64,000 nt of DNA. Origin: Corinectria fuckeliana (lineage: Eukaryota; Ascomycota; Sordariomycetes; Hypocreales; Nectriaceae). Positions 30,209 to 41,543 of the stretch are shown here, piece by piece. A program made the translations under genes and the position numbers. The stretch covers positions 62,001-126,000 of the forward strand of contig WPDH01000217.1 of assembly GCA_019137255.1 (NCBI GenBank), in the 5' to 3' direction. Position 1 is the first letter of the stretch; each line of letters begins with the position of its first letter. The notes under the pieces are model-generated. The model made no database searches. It worked only from the letters and a program-made list of their open reading frames with translations, and was not told where the DNA came from.

Positions 30209-32023
30209 ATGCCCTCGCTCCAAGACCCTCCCGTGGTCCCTGTGCCCGTCAATGGCACGACCAATGGCACCAAGACCGAGACTCGGCCTCACACGCCCAA
30301 CGGCACCATGGCGCTGACCGAGTACAGCGCCAACCCGTCAACTCCATCCGAGGAGAAGCGGGCTCGCATCAAGCAGACTGTTCCCGAGGAGTTTCTCCTC
30401 CCCACGGGGTTTCCTGACGTGAGTAACGGGAATGCCCAGAATATCTCAATTAGCGAACTCCGCGGCTAACTTGTTGCTTCGTCCCTCCTTTAGTACCTCC
30501 GGCTCATCGCCAGCGCCACGTCCAGAATCTACGAGGCTTGCGAGATCACCCCATTGACCCACGCCATCAACCTGAGCAACCGCCTGGAATGCAACGTCCT
30601 GCTCAAGCGCGAGGATGAACAGCCCGTCTTCAGCTTCAAGCTGCGCGGCGCCTACAACAAGATGGCCCATCTCGATCCCGCCGTGAGCTGGAAGGGCGTT
30701 GTCTGCTGCTCCGCCGGGAACCACGCCCAGGGCGTCGCCTTCTCCGCCCGCAAGCTCAAGATCCCTGCCACCATCATCATGCCCGAGGCCACCCCGAGCA
30801 TCAAACACATGAACGTTGCCCGGCTGGGCGGCCATGTCGTTCTGCACGGTGCCGACTTCGACGCCGCCAAGGAGGAGTGCGCGAGACGAGAGAAGCAGGA
30901 TGGACTCATCAACATCCCCCCCTTTGACGATCCGTACGTCATTGCCGGCCAGGGCACCATCGGAATGGAGCTCTTCGCCCAGGTCAACATGGCCAAGGTG
31001 GAGGCCATCTTCTGTTGCTGCGGAGGTGGCGGCCTCATTGCCGGAATCGGCCTCTACGTCAAGAGAATGGCCCCTCATGTCAAGGTCATTGGTGTCGAGG
31101 CTTATGATGCCAACGCCATGGCTCAGTCCCTCAAGAAGGGTGAGCGCGTAGTGCTCAAGGAGGTCGGTCTGTTTGCAGACGGTGCCGCGGTCAAGACGGT
31201 CGGCGAGGAGACGTTCCGCATTGCCAAGGAAGTCGTGGACGACGTCATCGAGGTGACGACAGACGAGATCTGCGCTGCCATCAAGGACATGTACGACGAC
31301 ACTCGCTCTGGCCTGGAGCCCGCCGGTGCCATGTCCATTGCCGGCCTGAAGAAATACGTCGCAAAGAACCCTTCAAGGGACTCCAAGCGGAACCTCATCG
31401 CCATAACTTCTGGCGCCAACATGAACTTCGACCGCCTAAGATTCGTTGCTGAGCGTGCGACTCTGGGCGAGGGCAAGGAGGCCCTGCTGGCTGTCCAGAT
31501 CCCCGAGCGTCCTGGCTCGTTCGCCAGCCTCATCAACACCATCATGCCCCATGCGGTGACCGAGTTCTCGTACCGATACGCCAGCGACGAAGTGGCCAAT
31601 ATCCTCATCGGTTTGTCTTTGACGGCCCCCGCCCACCAACGATCCGAGGAGCTCCACAGCCTCATCGACCGAATCAAGTCCGACGGCATGGCCGTGACAG
31701 ACCTCTCAGGCGACGAGCTCGCCAAGAGCCACATCCGATACCTGGTCGGTGGCCGATCAGGTGTGGCCCACGAGCGGCTGTACATGTTCACCTTCCCCGA
31801 GCGGCCCGGCGCGCTCGAGAAATTCCTGGTGACCCTGCGACCCAAGTTCAACATCAGCCTGTTCCAGTACCGCAACTACGGCGGCGACGTGGGCAAGATC
31901 GTCACAGGCATCCTCTGTCCCGACGAAGAAGTCCCCGAACTGGAGAAGTTCCTGCGCGAGATTGGCTATCCCTATGAGGACTGTACCAACTCGGAGGTTT
32001 TCAAGACGTTCTTGCGAACCTAG
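30209..32023 (+). CDS. ILV1: Threonine deaminase (threonine ammonia-lyase), isoleucine biosynthesis
   Basis: Two exons, 30209-30418 and 30494-32023, giving 579 aa; 75-nt intron, GTGAGT donor and TTTAG acceptor. The enzyme converts L-threonine to 2-oxobutanoate and ammonia with pyridoxal phosphate, the first step to isoleucine. PLP Lys119 lies in FSFKLRGAYNK; CCSAGNHAQGVAF and the phosphate-binding CCCGGGGL loop follow. The C-terminal 200 residues contain two ACT-like regulatory domains (VQIPERPGSFASLINTI and MFTFPERPGALEKFLVTL), which in this family give isoleucine inhibition and valine activation. The N-terminal 50 residues are Pro/Thr-rich rather than a clear mitochondrial presequence, although the enzyme is normally mitochondrial. 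Confidence 0.95.
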
Positions 32024-33916
32024 ATAGATAGAGCGGGCAGAGCATATAGAATGCGGGAGGGGTCTTGAGTGGTGGTTCAATGTTTGGCGTTTTGGAACAC
32101 CTAGGGAATTACAAAAAGGCCACATTTTCTGGTTCGGTTTCAGCGGGTTGTTTCGTTGCAGATAGACTGCTAGGTTGATGAGCATATTAAAGAGACTAGG
32201 CAAATAGAATATTGGTTTATGAAGTCGAGTTCAAGAACTGGTCTTAAAGATCTGACTTATGACGCCTCTCGAGCAACTTCCGTGGAGACCGGAGAGAGCT
32301 CGATATACTTGGAAATATTCAGCCATACGAGGCTCTTCTACGCCTCCGCAGCGGCCTCTTATCTGGGCACTGTGGTATTCGCAGGCGCTGTTGAGGCTGC
32401 TTATGCATCGCGATTACCTCGAGGTTCTATCGTAAGGGCGTACTCCAACGTCTGAGCCGATGTTTATCCCAGTAAGCTTCTCTGGCTAGAACTGCCATGG
32501 CTAGTCTGGTATGATACAGTTTATGGGGAGAGGCCATGATTGTTGGCATTGGATCTAGAGAGGGTGGTAGTTCCAAGCACGCAGCAAAATGTCGTAGACG
32601 CAAATTTGGATTTACAGCCGAACTGGACAAGGCACTTACGCTAGATTGTCAGTGTTCTGATTCATAGTTACGTGTTCTCTCAAGGACTCATGGACAGTTC
32701 GATAAAAGGAGAGGAATGGTGTTGAGAATCAGTGGGAGAAACTCATGTAAAGGGGCCAATCCGCTCATCACCGCTGCCGACTTTCACGTTTCTTCACCCC
32801 TCTTGTTTTCACACCTCTCGCGCCTACGACGCGACTAATCCAAGCCACTCAGCATGTTTGGGAGTAGACCCTTGCCCAAGGTCCCAGCTTACGGGCCCGG
32901 GTTAAAGCCGGGGTCAGTGCTGGGTGATTGTGGGATGGGATCGTCAGGCGAAGCTAAGAAAAAGCAGCTCATAAGGACGGGCTCGCCGAGACCGAGCATT
33001 CCCTCACGGGACATGGATATATACTGCTTCGCGTGTTTGGTTTAGGGGTTTACGGCGTGGTGATTTCATCCAGTGGCACATGCAGTCTTGGCACTGGGGT
33101 CCTAACTGCCGAGACGAGAGAAGCGAAAAGAAGCAACGCCAAGCACAGAAAAGAAAGCCTGGATGGCCAGCTACTGGCGTCGTTGTATTGGCGTGGAGTG
33201 CCCGTGAGACAGGGCCCAGCTCGGAGCCAAAAGACGTTACAAGTTGCCGGTGACCGGGATGATGGAAACTGGAAGAAGGAAAAGAAACAGAAAAAGAAGA
33301 GGCGTGATATTCGGGCTGTATGCTATTTCTAGTCGGGCTGTATATCCCATGCCTGTATCGACTTTCACTCTTATTCCTCCTTAAATACATTCTTGTATCA
33401 ATAATAGCAGGCCAGCTAGGGCATTAGGACTGTGTTGAAGCGAATAACATACGAAGTAGTACGAAGGGAATGAAGAGTGGGTTTGCAGCCCGAATAGAGA
33501 CACGGTACAGCCCGAACAGCACGACTCAAAAAGAAAGGGAAACAAAATCAAGGGAAAAGGACGTGGAAAACGAGATGGCAATTTCATGTAGCGCCTTCTA
33601 GCGAGCTTCTATGGATACTGCCAGGGTGCGATGCGTGGTCATGGCGTTCTGCGATCTCCGAATGGCCCGTGAGGTACGCTATCGCCCAATGACACCTTTT
33701 TTAACGAGGTTTCAGGGTGAGGTTTTGTTTATTCCGGGATGGCGTTGGATGAGCGTCACCACGATGCGGATACATCGAGTCGTTACTGAACGTTACTGAA
33801 GGTGAGCCGTGATTGCTTTACGATATCGGAGCCGCCTGTAAATTACCAGTAGTATCAACACAACCCCGGAGGTTCGGAGCATAACCGGGGGAGTTGGGCT
33901 GCCCTCCGAAAGGGGC

Positions 33917-33940
33917 GGGGGGGGGGGGGGGGGGGGGTNN

Positions 33941-33975
<35 letters not shown>
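33917..33975. other. Assembly gap ('nn') in a poly-G tract
   Basis: G21 (33917-33937), T, nn (33939-33940), then G35 (33941-33975). The true length of this homopolymer is unknown. Confidence 0.9.
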
Positions 33976-35478
33976 CTTGCCAACGATCGATGAGCGCTGA
34001 CGAAACAGGGCCAATAGCCCATTTGGTGATGACGAGACGTCTCACTTGGCCATTTTTCCATCTCCAGAAACGGGGCTGGCTCTGCTTCCAGGGTGTTGAT
34101 GTCGTCTCCTCGACAACAGGTGTCCATGTATGTAGTATCTGTTGTAGTGCGAGTGGCCTGCAGCTGTAGTCTACGTAGCCTTATTGAAACTGGCTGGAAG
34201 TGGAGTGCAGGCTTCGGGGGCGTTTCCGTTCCCTCAGCGATGCTGCTGATGGCATAACTTAAATCGAACCAACAAGCTTTGGGAGCTTTGCGACGGGAGT
34301 CTGGGGAGCTTGGGAGAGAGAGAGAGAGAGTCCGTTCCGCGGATCTCTGGCGATCAGGATCGGCGCAGTTAGTGGTGGAGATGGGAGAAACCTGGGAATC
34401 GGACCTACCCTGCGAGCCCAGAAGCACGCAGGGCGGCAGGGCATGTTTGCAGGAAAGCACTTCGGCATGCAGCATGGTCCCTGGCGTGCCGAGTCGTCGC
34501 ACCAGAAGATGGACGGATTCCAGGATGGATTGTTTCCATCCATCCCCGTCCGGGTGGAGCTCGTCGGTAGACAGCTTTTAAGCATGGAAGCTCCATGCCC
34601 GGCCGTGCTGTTTGTGCCTGAGATGGAGGGCGGCTCCGGTGGTCGGTGCGCCGAAACCGCCCCGGGATGCTAGGTGGGTTCAGATGGCGCAGGGCCCGGG
34701 GGTGCCCTGTGCGCGCTCGGTCATCTGCGCCTGGGGCCGCTCCCCTAGGGACGCAAGACGCTAGCCAGGACCCCGGTGATGCCTGAGACGGACTCCCGGG
34801 CAGCCAGCCAGTGGCCATGTAATTAGGCCACTTCCGCTGCCGCCGCCCGCAGCACGTACCCGACCCGTGCTGCCCTCAGAGGGCCGGATAGGGCGCACCG
34901 CCCACGGCTTGCCCTTGGCGATGCCTTCAATGGACTGGATCGCTGCTGGAACGCCACTGGATGGCTTGGTCCGCACCGTAGTTGGAATAGACGTTCAGCT
35001 CGGGGTCCCATCTGGTCGTGTGTTGGTTGGTGTCTGTCTCCGCCGTCGCTGTGCCATCCCATCCCATCCCGTCCATCCCATCCCGCCTCACCCCGCTTCT
35101 CGGCCCCGAGATGGTTCGGAGGTTGGATCTTTGCGCCGTTGCTTGCTAGCTACGAATGCGACGAATTAGGGCCCATGCTCTGTGGTTCGTACGCCTCTGC
35201 TTGCCTGCGTGCTTGCTTGCATCCTCTATGCATCGCTCGACTTCAAGCTCCCATCCTCCATCTCCAATCTCCACCATCCATCATCGTCATCATGAAAGCC
35301 TGGCGCCCGCTATGGCTTGTCTGTCCCTAGGCCGCCCCCCTCCCCTGCTGGCTACTGACCCTTGCTGGGGCTGTCTGTGACGGCACTGCCCGCTCTGCTA
35401 AATAAAAAAAAACGTTACCCCACATCGAGCTCCATTGCTTAGGTTGCTTTGCTTTGCCTTGCCTTGCGGCGTCCACGG

Positions 35479-35514
35479 GTGTGTGAGGTGTGTGAGGTGT
35501 GTGAGTTGTGTGAG
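35479..35514. repeat. 9-bp minisatellite, four units
   Basis: Three perfect GTGTGTGAG units followed by one TTGTGTGAG, within the probable leader region upstream of the F-box gene. Confidence 0.85.
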
Positions 35515-36400
35515 TGGGCTAGACCTGTGCGTGTTGTGGCGGTCGATGCTCCTCCTTGACTGGGCCGAACTGGAATCTTTTCGGATCCAGATCCAGTGGC
35601 GGAGTCCTGACCTCCATCAAACCCATCCTCAAGCTTCCACGAGTTAATCGCCGTTGTCTCTCCGATCCCGTTGCTTTGCCGCCGCCCGTGTCGCTGCGTG
35701 TTGATCGACAAAGAGTCCGTTCCTCAAGTATCTTTGCCTCGCGCTGGTCCCTTGGGTCTTTGGTAAGCCACTCCCACCGTCTTTCTTCCCGCCTTTGTCG
35801 CCGCGCTTTGCTCACAGGTCTCAAAGGGCTACCGTAGCACACACGCGCAACCGCCGTCGGACGACCGACCTTTTGCGCTCACGCGATCCCGACAAAGCCT
35901 CCGTGTGCGACGACAAAGAACGTTGACCCCGGCTGAGGATCTCGTGCGACCTGCAACCCAACTGTGATAAGCTGCCACCCGGTTGACGTTCCTCCCACGT
36001 TTGCGGCCGACAGCCCTAAACTCGCGCGTCAACCATCGCGAAGGCTGTCGCCGTATTGCCTGCTGGCTCACCCGCCACTCTGCGCCCTGGACACCGACCT
36101 GCTCGAAGCCTCTCGTCTTGAGATAGTGGCCTAGTTGTCACGACGTGGGCGATCCCGCCCCCAACCCGCCCGGACAGAGCATGACCCGTCCCCGCTCCCA
36201 CTTCTCTATCCTTTCCGCTCGCCCACGCGCCTCCTAGTGCTCATTGACCAAAGTCAACCCCGAGAGAACAATACGCCCGACCCGACGTCACGGTACAGCT
36301 GCGGCTGACAGCTTGCTGGAGGAGAGACCATAGTTCGCCTTGCAGCTGGCGCAACAACCCCCGCGCCTAGGAACCTCAGCCTTTGTACAGGCCTGTAACC

Positions 36401-39400
36401 ATGAGGCGGGGCCGCTCTTCGAGCTCGCCCTCACCCTACCGGGCGCTGGCCCATCACCAACAAGCAACGGGCACTGGCGCTTCGTCCGACTCCATCTCAC
36501 TTATCCGGTCTTTCAATGTCGAGAACAACCCGACCCGGCCGGTGCGGCCTTCGCCGCTCACGGCATCCACCATCCAGGACATGCCCTTGGACCTGGTAGA
36601 CCGGATGAGATCTTTCCCGCTCTTCATGTCCGCCCCCGAGGCCTTTCTCGTTGCCATCGGAAATCACTTGAAGCCCCAGGTCCATGCTCCGAATGACCAT
36701 ATCATCACCGAGGGCGATGACGCAAAGGCCATGTACTGGCTGGTCCGCGGTGTTGTCGCTGTCACGTCTCGCGATGGCGAAGCCGTTTATGCGGAGCTGA
36801 AGCCTGGGGCCTTTTTCGGCGAAATCGGAGTTCTCATGGAGATGCCGCGGACGGCCACAATCATCGCCCGGACAAAATGCTTGCTCCTTGTTCTGAAGAA
36901 GGAGGACTTGCAATCGGTCATGCCCATATTCCCGGAAATGGAGAAGGCGATCAGGGAAGAAGCCCAAGAACGGTTGAACGTCTTGAAGAAACGACGGCAA
37001 GAGGGCGGCAAGCTGCTCATGTCCCCCAAAATGGATTATGTGGCCCGAGAGATGGCTCCTGGGGAGGTGTCGACAGGAGAGAGAGGTGTCATCAAGGATG
37101 GCGCAGTGATCAACGCGAAGAAGAGGAAGTCTCCAAGCCCCGGCATTATTGAGGATCCCGCAGCTGGTAGTGCCTTGGGCAGCGGTCTAGTCAACATCCG
37201 CAAGACCTTGAAAGAGCTTCCTCTCTTTTGTACCCTCCCCGTAGATATCCTACACTTCCTTGGATTGAGCGTCCAGCCTAGGACGTACACCCCCTTTACG
37301 GACATCGTCCGCCAGGGCCTCCCCGGAAACGAAATCTTCTTCATCGTCCGCGGCGAAGCAGAAGTAATTCACGACGAGCCTACCGAACCCGAAAGCATTC
37401 AGGAGATTAGCCGATCGATCCAGAGGAGACCACGGTTGAAGGCCGGCCAATATTTTGGAGAAGTGGCAAGCCTAGGGCTTTCCCGTGGCCGAACCGCGAC
37501 TGTTAGAGCCATTACCACGGTCGAGTGCCTCATTATCCCTGGAGCCGTTCTCGACGAGTTGTGGAGGCGATGCCCCCCGGATATCAAGTCTCAAGTGGAG
37601 GAGACGGCACGCATGCGGTTTCAGACACAGAGCGACGATGTCGACATGGAGGATGCCGACGGGAAGGCAAAGGCGAACAAATCCGATCCTCCAACTCCAA
37701 CTCCGCCCACGCGGGCTTTGTTGCCGGATCTAACTTTCTCCACGCCATCAAAACCGGGTTCTGCGGTCAAGGATGATTCGGGAAATATGGCACCAAAGGA
37801 TCCGGATCCTTTCTTGAGTGTAAACATGGAGAACCTCCGGAACCGTCGACGGCATTCGCTGGCTCCGCCATTACCTCAGACCGAAGGCTCAGCACCGACA
37901 ACTAATGGGGTGAGGTCTCGTATAGCAGAGGTAACGCCCATTCAGTTCGCCTTCTCCCAGTCTCCTCCGCCAGACGACGAAGAGGATCTCCCAGCCAAGC
38001 GGGTCAAGGTTCTGCCTCGACGGCCCATTACGCTGGGCAAACCTGTTCTTCCGGACGCGATACTAATCAATATCTTTAACTACATGGATATTGGAGAGCT
38101 TTTCCGCCTGCGCCTGGTTAGCACCCACTGGCGCAAGATTCTCACCACATCCCCCAAGGTCTGCCAGTATGTCGACTTCTCAATGTACAACCGCAAGGTT
38201 ACCGATGAGATCATCATCAAAGTACTTGCCCCCTTTATAGGGACTCGGGCGCGGGCGATCGACCTCAACAACTGCTTCCACATTACGGATGAGGGGTTTG
38301 CGGCTTTGTGGCGGAAGTGCGGCAAGAATGTCAGGCAATGGAAGATGAAGTCGGTCTGGGATGTCTCTGCTAACCAGATCCTGGAGATGAGCGAAAACGC
38401 CAAGGGTCTTGAGGAGGTGGACTGGAGCAATTGCCGCAAAGTGGGCGACAACCTACTGGGTCGTGTGGTCGGCTGGGTTGTGCCCGATCCGCCACCTGCA
38501 AGCAAGCAGGTCGTCATCTCGAGCTCAAACGCCAGGTCTAAGAAGCAGACCCAGCAGCAGCAGCAACAGCAACAGCAAAAGGCGCAGAACATGCCTCCTC
38601 CGGGCACAGTCATTGGATGCCCCAAGCTGAAGCGACTCAACCTCTCTTACTGCAAACACATCACGGACCGGTCGATGGCTCATCTGGCCGCTCACGCATC
38701 GAACCGCATAGAATCTCTCTCACTCACTCGCTGTACATCGATATCGGACGCCGGCTTCCAGTCGTGGGCCCCCTTCCGATTTGAGAAGCTATCTCGACTT
38801 TGCCTCGCGGACTGCACGTACTTGTCAGACAGCGCAGTAGTAGCGCTGGTCAACTCGGCAAAGAACTTGACACATCTAGACCTGTCGTTCTGTTGCGCGC
38901 TTTCCGACACAGCGACAGAGGTGGTGGCACTTCGTCTCCCGAAACTCCGGGAACTGCGCCTGGCGTTCTGCGGGAGCGCAGTCAGCGACGGAAGTCTAGA
39001 AAGCGTGGCACTTCATCTCAACGACCTGGAGGCTCTCAGTGTCCGCGGTTGCGTACGGGTCACGGGCAGAGGCGTAGAAAACGTTTTGAACGGTTGTGGC
39101 CGGCTCAATTGGATCGACGTGAGCCAATGCCGCAATCTGGAAGGATGGCTACGAGCAGGAGGAGTGGAGAGCTGGGGGTTCGACGATCGAATTGGAAACC
39201 CCCCAGCAGCTCAGAGTGTGTCGAGCGAGAGCTCAGACGAGGGTGTGCCGCTCTCGGAAGGATTCGGGGAAGAAGAAGAGCCCCCGGCGCCAAAGACTAT
39301 GAGCGTTGCCATGTTGACGACGCAAAGCTTCATGCCACGGTCTGCATTTAGGCTGAGAATGACGAGGGCCAGACGACCGGTGCGATTTGTGATTGAGAAA

Positions 39401-39421
39401 GGAGTTGGCGCGTTGCGATGA
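36401..39421 (+). CDS. Protein with two cyclic-nucleotide-binding domains, F-box and leucine-rich repeats
   Basis: Single exon, 1006 aa from the ATG at 36401. CNB domain 1 is at about 68-180 with phosphate-binding cassette FGEIGVLMEMPRTATI (Glu141, Arg150); CNB domain 2 at about 268-400 with FGEVASLGLSRGRTATV (Glu354, Arg364). Both keep the Glu and Arg that hold the ribose and cyclic phosphate in PKA regulatory subunits. A linker of about 140 residues has PTPTPP, an RRRHS motif (Ser486) and PAKRVKV, like a nuclear localisation signal. An F-box (about 548-590, LPDAILINIFNYMDIGELFRLRLVSTHWRKI) precedes AMN1-type leucine-rich repeats (about 600-930) interrupted by a Gln9 loop. F-box proteins recruit substrates to SCF (Skp1-cullin) ubiquitin ligases through such repeats. 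Substrate unknown. Confidence 0.9.
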   Translation: MRRGRSSSSPSPYRALAHHQQATGTGASSDSISLIRSFNVENNPTRPVRPSPLTASTIQDMPLDLVDRMRSFPLFMSAPEAFLVAIGNHLKPQVHAPNDHIITEGDDAKAMYWLVRGVVAVTSRDGEAVYAELKPGAFFGEIGVLMEMPRTATIIARTKCLLLVLKKEDLQSVMPIFPEMEKAIREEAQERLNVLKKRRQEGGKLLMSPKMDYVAREMAPGEVSTGERGVIKDGAVINAKKRKSPSPGIIEDPAAGSALGSGLVNIRKTLKELPLFCTLPVDILHFLGLSVQPRTYTPFTDIVRQGLPGNEIFFIVRGEAEVIHDEPTEPESIQEISRSIQRRPRLKAGQYFGEVASLGLSRGRTATVRAITTVECLIIPGAVLDELWRRCPPDIKSQVEETARMRFQTQSDDVDMEDADGKAKANKSDPPTPTPPTRALLPDLTFSTPSKPGSAVKDDSGNMAPKDPDPFLSVNMENLRNRRRHSLAPPLPQTEGSAPTTNGVRSRIAEVTPIQFAFSQSPPPDDEEDLPAKRVKVLPRRPITLGKPVLPDAILINIFNYMDIGELFRLRLVSTHWRKILTTSPKVCQYVDFSMYNRKVTDEIIIKVLAPFIGTRARAIDLNNCFHITDEGFAALWRKCGKNVRQWKMKSVWDVSANQILEMSENAKGLEEVDWSNCRKVGDNLLGRVVGWVVPDPPPASKQVVISSSNARSKKQTQQQQQQQQQKAQNMPPPGTVIGCPKLKRLNLSYCKHITDRSMAHLAAHASNRIESLSLTRCTSISDAGFQSWAPFRFEKLSRLCLADCTYLSDSAVVALVNSAKNLTHLDLSFCCALSDTATEVVALRLPKLRELRLAFCGSAVSDGSLESVALHLNDLEALSVRGCVRVTGRGVENVLNGCGRLNWIDVSQCRNLEGWLRAGGVESWGFDDRIGNPPAAQSVSSESSDEGVPLSEGFGEEEEPPAPKTMSVAMLTTQSFMPRSAFRLRMTRARRPVRFVIEKGVGALR
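38551..38580 (+). repeat. Polyglutamine (CAG/CAA) tract in the LRR region
   Basis: Codes for a run of nine Gln (after Lys-Gln-Thr), forming a low-complexity loop between leucine-rich repeats. Confidence 0.85.
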
Positions 39422-40111
39422 TACAATTGGGAGTAATGTTGCGGGCACATTTCCAAGGCCGGAGTCTTTATGGGGAGCTGCATGAGAACATACCAGGGAC
39501 CAAACAGCATCGGCGTCACAAGCCACGGAGAGGGCTGCTTTGCTTTGATGGGATTCATGTTGGGACTTTGTGAATAGCGATCTGAACGTAAATGGTTGGT
39601 TGATTTGTCTTTTGTGGGTGGTGTGTTAGACAGGAAAGGGATACATCCATGACAAGATACCCCCCCCNNAACCCCCCCCCCCCCCCCCCCCCCGATGAAG
39701 CTGCTGAACCATGATTTGGCGAACACGGTAGTACTGAACCAAAGCATCTAATGACAAGAACGCAGTAGAATCCATGAGTAGTAGTGGAGTGCCTGTGACT
39801 CATTTGTGAGTTTGTCCAGCTGCTAATATACGATAAGTTCTCGGTGGCCTGGGCAAGTCCGAGAGCAATACGCTGAAGTTAGAGAGCTCTTCCGAGCTGC
39901 TGAACGGGAAATTTCCACCGAGTTCCAGCACGTGACGTCGGACTTAGCTTAGTAAAGCTCCACTCCCGAACCAACGTCATTTTCCGCCTCGGGATCCTCT
40001 GCACATATTAAACCCGGTTGTTCGCCGTCGTCCTTCCTCCCCTCCTCCCCGCCACAAGCGTTTCCTTTGTCAACCGCACACAACCAAACTTTGCTCCCTC
40101 TCGTCTCGACG
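39422..40111. other. Intergenic region with assembly gap
   Basis: Tandem spacer. nn at 39668-39669 within poly-C (39661-39693). The last 90 bp form a C/T-rich leader of the Bax-inhibitor-like gene. No gene recognised. Confidence 0.5.
39661..39693. other. Assembly gap ('nn') in a poly-C tract
   Basis: C7, nn (39668-39669), AA, then about C22. As with the other two gaps, the true homopolymer length is not known. Confidence 0.9.
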
Positions 40112-41223
40112 ATGTCGTTTACGCTCACCATCCGCCAGGGGCCCGCGCGCCTCGCGCAGCGGCTGCCCGGGCTCTCCAAGCCGGCGCTGCGATCCGCTGC
40201 CGCCGCCGCCGCCGCCGCCGCCGTGCGGAACTTCCACGTCCCGGCCAAGCCGACGCCCGGCTTCTTCCCGCCGTCCTCGCGCATCTCGTCGGCCACCACG
40301 CGGAGCGCCTTCCAGCGCGGCGCCGCCCGCCCGTACCACCAGGAGGCGTCGCGACAGCCCCCCCCCGCGGCCAGCCAGACGACGCGCAGGCTGCTGGTCG
40401 GCGGTGCCATCTTCGGCGGCACCCTCGTGGCCATCAATGCCGTCTTCAACCGCGAGACGCGCGAGGACGGCGGCATGCCCGTCTACGAGCGCGAGTACCT
40501 CAACAACACCTTCCTGCACACCGGCCTCGGCATCGGAATCATCGGCTTGACTGCCCGGCAAATGGTGCAAAGTGGCTTCGTGTACCGAATCATGGTGACC
40601 AACCCTTGGGTCGTCGGCATTGGTGGTCTTGCGCTCAGCTTTGCGACCATGATCGGCACCAGGTCCATCAGCCCTGACAAGTAAGTTCCAGATGCAGGTA
40701 CAAGGATGAACTACGACGGATGCTGACAATTGATAGCTACGTCCCCAAGTACGCCCTCTGGACCGCTTTCAACGCCACCCAGGCTGCCTTCGTCGCCCCT
40801 CTTCTCGCCTTCGTCCCCGGTGCCCTCATCGCCCGCGCTGGTCTCTATACTTTTGCCATGATGGGTGGCCTGGCTATTGTCGGCGCCACTGCCAAGCAGG
40901 AGAAGTACCTGTATATCGGCGGTCCCCTCCTGGCTGGCGCTGCTATCGTCGCTGTCTCCGGTCTCGCTCCGCTCATCATCCCCGCGACTGCCATGCGAAC
41001 ACTCGCCTTCACTGAGAGCATCTGGCTGTACGGCGGTCTCGCCGTCTTTGGCGGCTTCACCTTGTACGATGTGCAGAAGGTGCTGTACCACGCCCGCCTG
41101 GCCCAGGCTGGCGCCATGCGCCGGGATCCCGTCAACGAGAGCATCTCACTCGAGCTCGACTTTCTCAACATCTTCATCCGGATGGTCCAGATCCTGATGA
41201 TGCAACAGAACCGACGAAAGTAA
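40112..41223 (+). CDS. Bax inhibitor-1 family protein, GHITM/TMBIM5-like, mitochondrial inner membrane
   Basis: Two exons, 40112-40680 and 40737-41223, giving 351 aa; 56-nt intron (GTAAGT to GATAG) joins SPDN to YVPKYALW. The first about 90 residues are basic, Ala-rich and without acids (polyalanine near 35-44, then VRNFHVPAKPTPGFFP), fitting a mitochondrial presequence. Seven to eight hydrophobic helices follow, with the BI-1 patterns ATQAAFVAPLLAF, VSGLAPLIIP, YGGLAVFGGFTLYDVQKVLYHA and, at the end, ESISLELDFLNIFIRMVQIL. Animal TMBIM5 sits in the inner mitochondrial membrane and affects cristae and cation exchange; the fungal role is inferred by homology. Confidence 0.9.
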
Positions 41224-41543
41224 GTAGGATGGGTGCTGAGGAGATTGATCGTGGTAGCGTGTAATATTTTGGCGAAAGGAATGGTGATTGAAAGAGGCTA
41301 ATGAAACTCCTCTCCTTGGGTTGGCCAACATGGCCTACGGGTCGATTGGGAATGGCCACGTTTTGTAGCTTATATGGATATACCTAAATGAAGAAGTTCT
41401 CCAAAAACAGATTGTACAACGTGGATTGACAATTGTAAAGCAATGACATCTACCGTAAACGCTGTGCACAACTTGAAGCGACCTTAGCCAACCAACCCTG
41501 CTACGCTCGCAATATCCCTTGTGTCCCACTGTCCAACTGTCCA
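41224..41543. other. Convergent 3' spacer
   Basis: 320 bp between the stop codons of the Bax-inhibitor-like gene and msrA. AT-richer; nothing else seen. Confidence 0.5.

Larger units (their letters stand above)
32024..36400. other. Large intergenic region, 4.4 kb
   Basis: Tandem spacer between threonine deaminase and the cyclic-nucleotide/F-box gene. Contains an assembly gap in poly-G (33917-33975), a GA repeat (34315-34330), pyrimidine-rich sequence with CATCC repeats (35060-35095), a 9-bp minisatellite (35479-35514) and probably a long 5' leader of the downstream gene (about 35430-36400). Many short frames on both strands, none resembling a protein family. Confidence 0.45.
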
